Part shown: positions 50,585 through 61,900 of the stretch, one piece after another
How positions within the stretch are numbered: position 1 is the first letter of the stretch
Layout: each line of letters opens with the position of its first letter
From: Ulota crispa
Taxonomy: Eukaryota; Streptophyta; Bryopsida; Orthotrichales; Orthotrichaceae
DNA: 64,000 nt
Assembly: GCA_963920765.1 (NCBI GenBank)
Contig: OY987244.1
Coordinates: 26,206,358 to 26,270,357, forward strand
Reading direction: 5' to 3'
Made by a program: the position numbers and the translations under genes
Notes under the pieces: model-generated
What the model was told of the DNA's origin: nothing
The model's input: the letters and a program-made list of their open reading frames with translations, nothing else
The model's database searches: none

Positions 50585-53500
50585 TCACGTTCTTAGCCGC
50601 TTTGCTGCCTGCATGAAGCCCATGATCACTTGTCCCTCGTCCAGCTCCTTCATCCCAGTCCCCCCAAGACAAAATATATATATAGATAAGATCTCAGCAA
50701 GAGAACTACATTGGTTTATCCCCTTAGTAAAAGTATTGTCACTTAAGAGTTTTATTTGTAATATTCCAACCTGCACTAACTTAACCATGTATTTGCAAAT
50801 AGTGTGGCTTCGATGAAAAAGTGTAAGCAACTTCTAGTTCAAGAAGAATCAAGGTAGTTTAGATAAATTGATCTTATCACATCTTGAGATTATAAATGAA
50901 AAGTGTTGATGTTTAGTCAAATGTAATTATTAGCAAAAGTCACACTTCCAACCATTAGGTAAAAACAAACAAAAAAAAGGGGTAACAACGGGGGTGGGTG
51001 GTCAAACACTATAAAACGTCACAATGTGTAGGACAATACATCAAGGATTCACAAATGCTGCATTCAACTCATTCTAGACAACTATGAGGGCAGTACAAGG
51101 CCAAGGTGATTGGGGGATATTATAATGTCATACATATCCTCTGTAAACCAAACTCTCCAAACATATAGTGACCCTTATCAAGAGACCTCACAAAGTAATC
51201 TAGAGGGATCACAAATTGACAAAATTCATAATCTTTCTTTACCTTATGACATGGTTTTTTGTTTTTGTTTTCTAGACTTAGAGATTGTCCAAAACATTTG
51301 GCTTTGTAATTTTTGCAATTAGGGAATGTCCAAAATTAGTTAAATATGGCATGAAAGAATTAAGAAACTCTCACCTGTGACATAAAATGCCGAACAACTG
51401 CATCCACGAGCTGCTCTTTCGATGAGTTCGGACCAACTTCAACCTAAAAAAAATGGAAAGAGATTCAACTCAGTTCAAATTTGTACCTGAAAACCTGAAG
51501 ACCAACCTGAAGACCAACCTGAAGACCAACAACTAGAGACCCAGGTCGTTTTTCCTAACATCCATAAAACGAGAAAAAGCGCTAAAATCCTTCACAGTCA
51601 AAGGACTTGAGCAACTCTTCGTTGTCCCTCTCTCAAGAGCCAGATTCATTAACAAAACCAGTAAAAATACAACACTCCAAGTTAAAAATGCACACAACTG
51701 TAACAGTTTCAAAACTTCCAAAGCTCACACTCCACAACATCTCGCTGAGTTGGCAACAATACCAGCTTGAAATGACTTCGATATCGCTTCAGAATGGCCG
51801 TCTCCAGCTTGCTCAGATTCACCAACTGCACACACACGCACACGTCTTCTTTACATCTAGTCTTCGAGCTTTTCAAAATCTTTGCAAAAGCCTGAACTCG
51901 GAAGGAAGTGAGATCGAAGTAAGGTATGAGGCTCATGAATAGACCATCTCAGGGCTGAAACTGGATTTTGGGGAGGTGAAACTTCTTGAAATAATTTTCA
52001 GTAAATTCAAGAGGAATTGGCAACTAACCCAAGTTGTTTCATACTCCCTCTGTTCCAGTATAAAGCTCCAAATTAGGCATAGTTCTTGTCTCACTAAAAA
52101 GCTCCTTTTTGCTAATTTCAAATGCTAAGAAAGCGTTTGTCATGTCCAATGATCTCATGGGGCAAGTTAAGCAATTAAAGAGCATTCCTCTCCTAACAAG
52201 CTTGGCCTTGCCCATATGAGGTACCATTGTTGCTACTAATCTTTAAATCATCAATAATGAGGAGCTAGCAACATGTACAAATATGGTACTTTTTGCATGG
52301 AATTTGAGTGCCCAAATGGCAACATCAAAGCTTGAGATTTTGCACACATTTGGTAGATGGTATATTGATTCTAGAACACATGTGTTATTAGTACAAAAAC
52401 TAAAATAATGAGGAGCTGGCAGCCTTCACAAACTATGCACAAATATGGTACTTTTTGCATGGAATTTGGGTGTCTAAATGCCAACATAAGAACTCGAGAT
52501 TTTGCAAACATTTGGTAGGTGATATATTAATTCTAGAATGCATTTGTCACTAGCATAATGATTAAAAATATAGTTAATCCCTCATGGAGAAGTTTTTTGG
52601 AGCTTTATAATGGGACAGAGGGAGTATTTTTTAGAACTTTGTGGAATTAGTTATAAAATTTTGAAGTGAAAAAGTCATATACCTCTAAAATGGTGCACCT
52701 CCTCAAATGTACATCAGCTGTACATTGTTGAAGAGCTATGAAAAAAAACATGTACAAACAACATACATTTGAAGAAGTGCACCATTTTAGAGCCTGCATG
52801 CTTTTAGAACCTCGCACCTTATACTGATATAGCAAGGATGTAGTTTCGTACCGGTAAGCATTTGCTAGACAAGCGTCGTCTTCGTTCATCACGACTGCCT
52901 GTGCCCACTACTACGCCAGGATTCGACGACGTTGGTAAAGCAGGTTTGCGAGGATGCACTCTAAACGAGTTTCTGGGGTAGTTTTTGTCAACTGCAACCA
53001 TCGAAGATTTTCAACAAACATGAACTAAACAGAGTGCATAAGCAGCAGCATCGGTGCAAAAAAACTAGTAGAGCAGTACTCCCTCTGTCCCTCTACAAAC
53101 TCTCCAAAAAGCTTCCTTGCAAAGGATTAACCGTGTTTTTAGTCTTTGTACTAGTGACACATACATTCTAAAATCAATACACCATCTATCAAATAGTATG
53201 CAAAATTTCCAATTTTGACGTTGCCATTTGGGCACCCAAATTCCATGCAAAAAGTATCATATTTGTGCATGCTAGTTATTCCTCATTATTGATGATCTAA
53301 AGATTAGTAGCAACAATAGTACCTCTTATGGGCAAGGCCAAGCTTGCTAGGAGAGGAATGCTCTCTAATCGCTTAACTTGCCCCCATGAGATCATTGAAC
53401 ATGGCAAACACTTTTTCAAAATCAACAAAAGGGGTGCTTTTTAGTGGTACAAGAAATAAGTCTAATTTGGAGCTTTTTAGAGGGATAGAAGGAAATATCA

Positions 53501-55285
53501 TATTAGTTAAATTGGGAAAAATAGAGGGACCATTTTATACTGCACCCCAATCTCACATACAATAAACGTAGGCATGGCTATAGCTCAAGGTTGTGATTAT
53601 TCAAAATTGTTGAAGGCAATCACTGAGACTTCACTATTGTACAGTGGTTTCCAACAAATCCTTGGGTGCTTCAAAACTTAGTCCTTGTCTCCAACAAATC
53701 CTTGGGTTCTTCAAAACTCAGTCCTTGTTTTCTTTGAGTACTGACTTTTGAAAACCCGAGGACTTGGTGGAGGCCATTGTACAAGAAAGCTCACGTTTGT
53801 TCTTTTATAATATGCTAAATTTTACATCATGACAGGAACAGTGCAAGTCCCAAAATGTACTGTTTTTCCCAATTTATATAATAAGGTGTTGGGAGTAGTC
53901 AAACTAGTTAGCAATTCGTACCGAGACTTGTCTGGCAAGAGAATGGATTCTCTTCTTCGTCGTCGTCGTCGTCGTCATGGGCATGGTGCTCGTGACCAGT
54001 GGGAGCTTCGATCACGCTCAATGCGTTGCGCTGGAGCTTGACTTCGTCTCCATTTGTCAGCATCTGCAACCAATATCACACAAAACGCATGGTAAATCAG
54101 TCCTCCGGAAGTGCTGATGGGTCGAGGATACTAAACCCTAATTCTGATTCCTGTTAAACTCATCTCTTCTGATGCACTTGATTCACCTTCTATGGTTAGC
54201 AACCGAGCTTCTATACCGATCTCCCAATGAAAAAATACACTATAGTAAAAAAATCGTAAACAGGAGATGTTTAACTAACACTGGATTGTGTTAAAGGTCC
54301 ACGGAAATGGGGAGGTTTTCTGATGTCACGCACATTCATCCTCAGACTGAGTTCCAAAACAAACGAACAAAACGAAGAAAAACACTGTGCGCCAGCTGAA
54401 ATTTCAAAAAGAAGTACTCCAGTTGGGTCATTCCATTCTATCCTTCACGTTCTTTTAGACCATGGTTACGGTTTTCAGACTACCAGCAACAGCTTGAATG
54501 CATGGGCATATGTTATGCCATATTTAACTAAAACATGGCCTATGTTGAGTCCATAAGTGATAACCCAAAAACTGCTTTGGTTTACAAAACATTGGGATGC
54601 ATTTGTAAAACACCCAGAGATACTTGCAAGACATCAAAACATTGAGAGATACGTTCAAGTCAGAAAACACGCAAAAACTTGAAAACAATATATGCAAATC
54701 CAAAACATCACAAGTAGGATTTATACTGCAATCTGATTGCAATTAGTCTCAATAAGGATTTTTTACACTATTTTGGATCTAAGATAACCTGGTATAAATC
54801 AGTGAAAAAGGATCCTCAACACACCTCAAAATAGAGGACTATAGATTTCCTTAAGACAGAGAGGCCTACAGGTTAAAGGCCACAGATTCAGCCGAGCCGG
54901 AATAAGCCAGAGATGTCTATAAATTGAAACATCAGAGATATAGAAAGTCCACAAGAATAGTCCTTAACTAGTTAAACGTGTCATAATGTAGATGTTTCTA
55001 GATTATTAGATAAAGAAGTGGGTGAACCAGAAAACCGACATAAAGAGTGATTTCAATCGAAATGTAAAGCATTAACTACCGCAGTAAGAAGTTTGAAAAG
55101 GGGGAATGTACCAGCCAGTGCCAACCACCGAGGCCCACGGCCTTGGTGACCACGCCTTGCAGACCAACGAGAACGGACTTAGTGCGATTGTTGCCGGTGA
55201 CCAGCACACGGGTGTGCCTCGGCAGCACAGCCAGCCCTTCTCCACTCTCCTCTCCGGACTGACTATGATCATGCAAATCCTCCAT
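50585..55285 (-). CDS. SAP30-like: SAP30-like Sin3/HDAC complex subunit with plant-type N-terminal KOW-like half
   Basis: Six phase-compatible exons on the minus strand: 55,285-55,112, 54,063-53,922, 52,991-52,852, 51,825-51,763, 51,443-51,375, 50,647-50,585 (216 residues). The C-terminal 62 residues match the SAP30 Sin3-binding domain: VNLSKLETAILKRYRSHFKL, then GPNSSKEQLVDAVVRHFMSQ, then ELDEGQVIMGFMQAAKRLRT. The N-terminal half (VLVTGNNRTKSVLVGLQGVV, KAVGLGGWHWLMLTNGDEVK, LQRNALSVIEAPTG) matches the front of plant SAP30-like proteins (Arabidopsis AT1G19330/AT1G75060 from memory), then an acidic HEHHAHDDDDDD run and a basic RRRR linker. Expected role: nuclear co-repressor that bridges Sin3 and histone deacetylase. 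Exon 1 begins in a larger exon (acceptor CTCTGCAG at about 55,309), so at least one leader intron exists. In the Sin3-binding core, KRYRSHF replaces the more usual WRYWRHF. Introns are crowded with MITEs. Confidence 0.9.
52044..52624. mobile_element. Stowaway (Tc1/mariner) MITE, 581 bp
   Basis: The ends CTCCCTCTGTTCCAGTATAA and TTATAATGGGACAGAGGGAG are inverted repeats with TA outside both, the classic plant Stowaway pattern. An internal block (CAAATATGGTACTTTTTGCA...) occurs twice, at about 52,279 and 52,440. A second family member in the opposite orientation lies at 53,079-53,495. Confidence 0.9.
52682..52796. mobile_element. 115-bp foldback with CTCTAAAATGGTGCAC arms
   Basis: CTCTAAAATGGTGCACCTCC on the left pairs with GGCTCTAAAATGGTGCACTT read from the right. 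The arms of about 29 bases enclose a short centre. It ends about 55 bases from the donor of exon 3. Confidence 0.75.
53079..53495. mobile_element. Stowaway MITE, 417 bp, opposite orientation
   Basis: The left end CTCCCTCTGTCCCTCTACAA pairs imperfectly with the right end TTAGAGGGATAGAAGGAAA, and TA flanks both. Internal sequence (GATCTAAAGATTAGTAGCAA, ATGGGCAAGGCCAAGCTTGC) is the reverse complement of that in 52,044-52,624. It lies in the intron between exons 2 and 3 of the SAP30-like gene. Confidence 0.85.
53497..53892. mobile_element. MITE with ACACCNTATTA...AATTGGG ends, abutting a Stowaway
   Basis: The right end, as reverse complement, reads CAACACCTTATTATATAAAT then TGGGAAAAAC. The left end retains ATATTAGTTAAATTGGGAAA but lacks the ACACC tip, presumably lost where the Stowaway element abuts. 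It contains a 40-bp tandem pair (53,651-53,690 and 53,691-53,730; CCAACAAATCCTTGGG). Related to 55,328-55,581. Confidence 0.6.
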
Positions 55286-55327
55286 AGCCTCCCCTTCCCA
55301 ATCCCCACTCCACTGCAGAGCCCATCC

Positions 55328-55581
55328 AACACCATATTAGGTAAATTGGGGAAAACAATACATTCTAGGCCATTTTCACTATTTTTGTCATTATGTATAT
55401 ATTAGCAAATAAATAAAAAAAACAAGCGTGCATTTTCTTGGACAATAGTGAAGTTTCAGTGATTACCTCCAAGAACTTTGATAATCAGTACAACTTTTGA
55501 GCAATAGCTATGCTGACGTGGGATTAACGTGGAGTACAAATTGGTCCCTCCGTTTTTCCCAATTCATCTAATATGGTGTTA
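55328..55581. mobile_element. 254-bp MITE, AACACCATATTAG ends
   Basis: The left end AACACCATATTAGGTAAATT and the reverse complement of the right end AACACCATATTAGATGAATT match at 17 of 20 and continue as GGGRAAAAC. It lies in the leader intron, about 20 bases upstream of the acceptor for the exon that carries the SAP30-like start codon. Confidence 0.78.
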
Positions 55582-56829
55582 TCCGTGTCCAGTACGTAAC
55601 CATTACAACGTGAACTGAATCGGCACTTTGAGTGCCCAGAGCTTAATTTGGCAACGTGCTAATAAAAGAGAGCCCTCACACGTCTGAATGCCACATTTAA
55701 CTAAGTATCCAAAGTCCATAAGCCAAAAAACTATTGTGACTTTTAAAACGTATAGAGATCCTTGTAAAACTAGATAATTATGTCCGAATCGAAAGACTGC
55801 AAAACTTCAGTAAAATGGGAAACTTTCCAATGTTTCAAGAACATAGAAAGTTTACATTAATGTGTCATGTCTAAATAGCTTTTTCGTCTACTTGATCAGT
55901 GCCATTGCCTCTGCTGCTTCAGTCTACTTCGGTTCACTTCGGTCTACTTCGACGCTATCCACGTGTTGCCATTTTTAGTAACAACAGCAGTACACCGATT
56001 GCATAGAATCTAGCTATCGATCGAATGTACTGCAATGGCAACAGATCGTGTTCAGGAGCTTTCGAATTTGGCAACAGCAGTACTGAAACTCTGACTAGTT
56101 AGGAAACCTGCAAAGTTAAGATTGGAAACCAAAATTGTAAGAAGTAGTGGCTGGTTACCTGAGTTAGATTGTGAGTTAGATTGCAGTCCAGCAAGCCAAT
56201 TCGATTCTCTCTAGTACCGTTTTTCAGTTAACACCGGGTTGCATCGAAGTGATCTGGTGAAAGCCTTGTCCTTGACGTGCCTTGACTTCGTAAAACCATG
56301 ACCCCGCTCTGAGCCACAGGTACCAATTCTAGTTACACCGCCGATCTACACCGACTGAGATGCGAAGGTGGCAGAGAATTGGCAACAATTTCTACAACAA
56401 GCAGTAATGCCAGATAAAGTCAGAGCAGAGCGCTGCAATTGAGACCTGCGAGTTCTGCAACCACGGAAGTGAAAGAATCTAAAACACGGAGACTTGACAT
56501 GGATGAAATGGTAGAAAAAACCGATTCTGAGAAGAAAGGGAAGGCACAGTTAATGAAGGAAATGTTTCAACATCGGATGAAAGAGATGGTGATGGTGATG
56601 ATAATGCAAGCAAAGCTAAAAGAGAGCTAGTGTGAGAGAGTGAGAGAATGAGCGGTAGAGAGAGAGAGGAGAGTGTGCCAGTGTGGACGGAGAGGATCTG
56701 AACTGAAGCCCATGCTTCCACTCTTTTTTCCTGTTCTCTTTTCTTAATTTGGCTCTCCACTTTCCCGCGTGCGCGACGACCCCGGATTCTCGCTCGTGGT
56801 AGCCTCTGTGGGGGGTGTTGCGTGTGGCG

Positions 56830-57006
56830 ATGGCGGAGTTCGAAGAATCATTCTCTTTTTACAAAAAGGGAATTGTTGTATTAACGAGGAATCTGCAAAG
56901 CAGGTGTAGTTCTACAAGGTATCTCTTTTGCAACCTGGTTTTCTTTTGTGCAAATTCTTTTTCTTGGCAAGTTTTTTCTATGCAAGCTCTTTTTTCACTT
57001 TTTTGA
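56830..57006 (+). other. Possible first coding exon, head-to-head with the SAP30-like gene
   Basis: An ATG in fair context (GTGGCGATGGCGG) opens a frame MAEFEESFSFYKKGIVVLTR that stays open 58 codons. A GT donor-like site (AGCAG|GTGTAG) occurs after 26 codons. The surrounding DNA (56,760-57,220) is GC-richer than the background. I recognise no family, and no downstream exon is visible before the MITE cluster at 57,211. Could equally be a truncated gene or the promoter side of the SAP30-like gene. Confidence 0.2.
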
Positions 57007-57210
57007 GTGTCGACAGGTTTGTTTTGTTTTTACTTTTGCTTTTGGTGGTGTCGTCGGTCGTCGGTCGTCGGCGGTGTTTGTTCGCTGGATTGGCGCCGGA
57101 GCCGCAGTGAAAGTCATCGCGGCTCTTTTAATGCCGCTCTCGCACTTGTCGCCATGATTTTGGGGACAGTTGCAGAAATGCTGCCTGTGCCGCCAGGCCT
57201 CTTAAAACCA

Positions 57211-57422
57211 TTAATCCCTCAGCGCCCGAAAGCAGGGTCAACTCAATTTTGACCGTTATAATCTTTGAAACTACTTCCAATCGAGTCCAGCATGATGGAG
57301 ACGCTTCACACTAACAATTTCTATGGTCGAATCTTGTGGATTGTATTTTCAATCCACAAGGGCATTTTGATTACACACAAGTCAAACTTTTTCCATTTCA
57401 ACTTTGGGCACTCAGGGGTTAA
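57211..57422. mobile_element. TTAA-type MITE, 212 bp
   Basis: The left tip TTAATCCCTCAGCGCCCGAA and the reverse complement of the right tip TTAACCCCTGAGTGCCCAAA match at 16 of 20. TTAA is present at both edges. The centre holds a hairpin (TTGTGGATTG...CAATCCACAA). The GCGCCC/GTGCCC subterminus resembles the 93-bp element at 38,680. Confidence 0.72.
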
Positions 57423-57541
57423 CTTTCTTTTTGTGATGTACTGCCCATGTGTCCAAAATTTCAAACAATCAGGCAAAATCCCATTTTGCTCCAGAATTGG
57501 AGAATTGGAAAATGTAGATGATATACAATCTTGCATTGTAA

Positions 57542-58100
57542 GGGCAGCTTTACACTATGGCCGAGCAAATCAAGAGATCGTGCAATTGAGTGGTTAAATT
57601 TTGTTGAGAGTTGAAAATAGATAATAAAATATTGTTTTTGATACCTTTGGCTGCCCTTAGAGCATCTCCATCACAATCACAACAATAGATGCAAACGTGT
57701 TTGTTGCGCAAAGGGAGAACTTTTGAGCTCCACCACATCCACGCCAAAGCCTTTCCCAAGTTTCTAGGCAATGCTACAAGCTCCAATCCATGCCACTCTC
57801 TAGGTCTTTTGTATTCACATTACAACTTACGGGAGGACTCAAATAGGTTGAGGCTTGTTCCTACTCGTTTCCTTTCATGGTGCTAGAGAGAAGAAACAAC
57901 AAAGTAGCATGAGTGCATGCTGGAAGAGCTATAGAAACGATAGAGCTAGTACATGAAATGGCCTGCATGGTAGTCCATGAATTCTTTGGTCGCTTTTGAT
58001 GTTGTGGAAATGGGGTGGAGATGCTCTTACTGAAGCCTCCAAAAGCCAAGTCCAAAGTTACAACCACCATAATGTTTGAGAACCTTCAAAGTTTTTCTAA
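57542..58100. mobile_element. PIF/Harbinger-like MITE interrupted by a Tourist MITE
   Basis: It starts GGGCAGCTTTACACTATGGC, related to the tips of 17,236-17,801. Read in reverse, that copy aligns with this one across the block containing AATAAAATATTGTTTTTGA. Alignment breaks at 57,657 and resumes at about 58,030 (CTGAAGCCTCCAAAAGCCAA versus the 17-kb GTGAAACCTCCAAAGGTCAA). The gap is exactly the Tourist element at 57,660-58,026. The distal end is not clearly defined. Confidence 0.65.
57660..58026. mobile_element. Tourist (PIF/Harbinger) MITE, GAGCATCTCCA ends, TTA target
   Basis: The ends GAGCATCTCCA and TGGAGATGCTC are perfect 11-base inverted repeats, and TTA flanks both sides (57,657-57,659 and 58,027-58,029). 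Terminus and three-base target are typical of plant Tourist/PIF-Harbinger MITEs. It is inserted into an older element, as shown by the uninterrupted relative near 17.6 kb. Confidence 0.88.
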
Positions 58101-58217
58101 GATTACTAAAATTAAAACAAGGATTTCAATGAACAGCAAGAATGCTCATCAGAGGAAGCATTCAACCTTTAATTGTCAAGTACTTTGAAGTACCACAATG
58201 ACAAGCATTATTATGTA

Positions 58218-58431
58218 CACCAAATAGTGCATTTAGGTTGCCCCATACTAATTTCTTAACATTTCACACTATTTAAATATTTACCAAGATTATGGAGTAT
58301 GGAAGTTAGAACCTTATATAGAACCATAAATTATTATAGCATAAGGAGAGTTGCATGTCCCTCCAAGTGGCCAAGGGTGAGTTATGAGATAACTTTGCCA
58401 ACATAAGGCAACCTAAATGCACAGTTTGGTG
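58218..58431. mobile_element. TA-target MITE (TTTAGGTTGCC family), 214 bp
   Basis: It begins CACCAAATAGTGCATTTAGG and ends CCTAAATGCACAGTTTGGTG, with TA directly outside both ends. This is the cleanest copy for defining the family's target site. The interior shares CTCCAAGTGGCCAAGGGTGA and TTATGAGATAACTTTGCC blocks with other copies. Confidence 0.88.
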
Positions 58432-58957
58432 TAGATACTGTACGTGCGGCGGCAAAAGCCTCTTGGTTTTTTCAGCAAAAAACACTTTTTTGTCTGTATT
58501 ACCTATATTCTACAAAATTCATAGAAATAATCAGCTTAGGCACTGCTGCAACAATCTGAACTTCCTCTCGAATCTGCTCTAACAAATGAAGGTAAAACGC
58601 AAAATTCGTATTATGCTTTCAATAATATACAACAGTATGGAGAAGAGGAGAATACAGTATCCGTATAAAAAGGACATGGACTTCACTCTTGTCAAACACG
58701 ACTGTTCAAACTTCATTTTTCATGAAATATTTCATTTTTTTACAGATCTGTCAGTAAAATATACCACTAGAATTATATAAAGGGAATTTTTTCGTTTACT
58801 ATAAACTCAGGTAATTACAGGAAGAAATGTTCTGCAGCGATCCCGAGAACCCCCTGGGTAAAATATTCAAAGACTTCAAAAAATGATATTGTGCAGGTGA
58901 CAGACTACAGCAGAGGAATGCACAAAATGGCTGTCCCAGCTTTGGAGAGGTTTTCAG

Positions 58958-61900
58958 TTACTTCACAAAGCTGGGCAAGCTGCTGGCCATTGCAACATCA
59001 ATCCAACTACGCATCTTGACTTGCAGAGTCCCTGACGAAATTATCCTGATTTTACAAAATTGAGGTTCAGTGCTTGCTTGAGATGCCTCTTCTGACCTAT
59101 TCGCACGACTGTCGTCACCGTGCATCCCCTCCCAAGTGTCCTGCCCATTAAAGATGTATTGGCCCGGTTGCTTTGTAGCAGACAGTATCTGCGAAGTCTG
59201 GTCAATATCTTTTCCCCCATTATACTCCACCTACAAACAACGTGCCACCACAACAATCATTTAGAACTGACATCACTTCATTGTTTGCAGTGTAAATCTG
59301 AGCAGTGTTCACAAATGTGGCTAAATTTAGCAAAACTTCTACCCACTTTTTATTACAGCTCAATAAAATGTGAAGTTGAAAATTTAAGCACGTTTTAATA
59401 GTGCGCGTTTAGCCACTTGAACTACTTATGATAACCACATCTGGGAACACTGGATCTGAGCTGACACGGGAAAAAATCTTGCTATTAGGAACGGAGCAAA
59501 TGTAGCAAGATGAAACCATGAAAATGTCCTAGAAGGTAGACTGTGAATGAAAGCGACTCGAACCTGTGCAGAGAGATTATTGGAAAAGTACAAAGTCACG
59601 CTCCCCTCGCTTGCGTCAATATCAATCTGATTGTTATCACATACGGACAGTAAGAGGCGCTATCATTGCACCGACTTCCTTATATACAGCAGAGACTGAC
59701 TGCATAGTACTACGAGTTTCAAGTACTGAATACTGAAATTCAAGCAATTTCTAGAGTAATCAACAAGCTATAAGACCATCTACTGGTGAACCATTTGCCA
59801 AACTAGGAGGGAAACACCACTTTTTCCCGAATACAGGTAAATCAAATTTGAAACAATTCTTTGGGGAACTGAGTCAATATTGGTGCGTAAAATTCCCATT
59901 GTTTGCTGACTAAATACCTTTAGGAGGAAAACGAAATGCTTACCTCTCGAGCATGCTCATGTAGTTGCAATGACACAGAGCCTCCACTCGTCACAATGCT
60001 TGCCTTACTGGAGAAGAACACGTGAAATCAGTATCTTGAATGAGAGATCTATACACGGTATGATGATTTTTTTAACGTTTCGAGGGTCAAGGTTTCTAAA
60101 TCAAGGAAACCTACAAAACTTTGGAAATTGAAAGATTCGCCCCTTGTGGCATTGTGTATCGTTGATACTGCTTGCAATCGACATTTTGGGAAACCCCACC
60201 CCGCTTGCCTTGATGGAGTTTCCCTTTAAGATAGTAGCATTTGAATGCCATAACCATGCATATAAAGGACCAGTGCCTACACTGAAAAGGTAGAGAGTTG
60301 CAAGGAAACATATCTTGAAGAGAATAGTTGACGTACCCATCTATTCCGGTTATCTGGACTGAGCCGCCTTCTGTTGACACCTGTTACATCGAGACGAAGG
60401 CCCTGGGTCAATATTCACGTGTACGCTCATAAGCCAATACACCGCTTCCATCTAACTGAAGCTTCATTCAATATGCTGAAGAAAAATGAGCAGTCCTTAT
60501 CATAATTCGCAGAACTTCAACTAGAAAGGCTTTTCAGAGATGAAAGAAAAAAAAATCCAAAGTCTAGATGCTGCGTCTTTTAGCTAACAATGAAAGTTAA
60601 AAATTTGTATCCAAAAGTCGACGTACCAAGGCACTGTCTTGCGCCTGAATGTGCTTCGCTTCAAACGAGCCCCCACTTGATTTCATCACCGCATCTTTAG
60701 TATGACCCACAAAAGACAACATTAAAAAACAGCTTCTAGGATAAGAAAAATCTAAAGATACCATTGACGTTTGGATTTGAATGTGTTTGACGAGTCTTTT
60801 TAGACTTATTCGACAACAGCATCAAATGGATCAGCTCGAGAGACATCATTACACTGAAGAAGATCAACTGCTCTTCCAAGAGAAGGGAGTGCTTACCGTT
60901 ACCGTAAAGAGATCCAATGTAAACATCGCCTCCGCCAGCATCCATATCAATAGTTGTGCCCACCAAGCGTTTTATTGAAACATCACCCCCCATTGTTTTT
61001 ATCACTGAATCTGCAGAAACCTGTCACAGGGAGGCGATGCATAAAGGCATGAACATGCAAGCCACAGTCCACTCCTGTGGTCAACATAAGAATAAAAGAC
61101 TGAAAGAGATTGTTGGCAAACGCTGATTCATCAAGCTAACTGATTGCCTAAACGCAGATTTGCAGGTGGCTGAAAATGAAGAGTTTTTATTGACACCTTC
61201 AACGAGTAAAAAAGTATGTAAGAAATTTACCAAGTCAGCCCTGAAACAACCTCCATTAGTCAGGATTTTGGCCGCTCCTCCTCGCATATCACCTTTTGTA
61301 AGTAGAGGGCAAGACAAGGATCCCCCGATATCAGTGTTCAGCTCTGGGCCCAAAGGAAAGGCTAGATCTTAAGGTGCATCAGATTGATCAATAGTGAAGT
61401 CTCACCAAGCGTCACATGGCCACCAGAAGTCTCAACATTCAAGTTTCCTTCTTTCTGCAATAACCACACACGTGTAATACACATCAGAATAGTGCTGGAG
61501 AAGAAGTTTCCATATAAGCTTATACACGAAACTCATGCACTAAGTACTCAAAGCTGGGATTCTTTTAAAGATCCGTCAAGTTTACAACCTATCTCTAGAC
61601 TAAGGAAATACGTAAAAGGCCGCATGTTGAAAAGGCAGACCACGTAACGACCCTCACCAGACTTTGAATGCGAACCGGATTCTGCTTGGCCTCCACAAAC
61701 AAGCTGCACCAACGTGCAGGCATGGCAGCCCTCACACTCTCCAGAGAGACGCTTCCTTCTAGTGCTGGACCTCCATGTCCTTGAAGGTATCCAATTTTCT
61801 GAAGCCCTGTTCATGCCAGCTTCTCTCAGACCACAACCAACATCCAGGAAGAGTACCGATATATACGACGGCCAATGTCTAAAGATTAAGCTCACATCAA

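Larger units (their letters stand above)
51920..52821. mobile_element. MITE with TAAGGTATGAGGCTC-type ends in a SAP30-like intron
   Basis: The left end TAAGGTATGAGGCTC pairs with the right end, whose reverse complement is TAAGGTGCGAGGTTC (12 of 15). It almost fills the 1.03-kb intron between exons 3 and 4 and contains a Stowaway element (52,044-52,624) and a small foldback (52,682-52,796). The tip resembles the one bounding 3,150-6,238. Confidence 0.55.
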
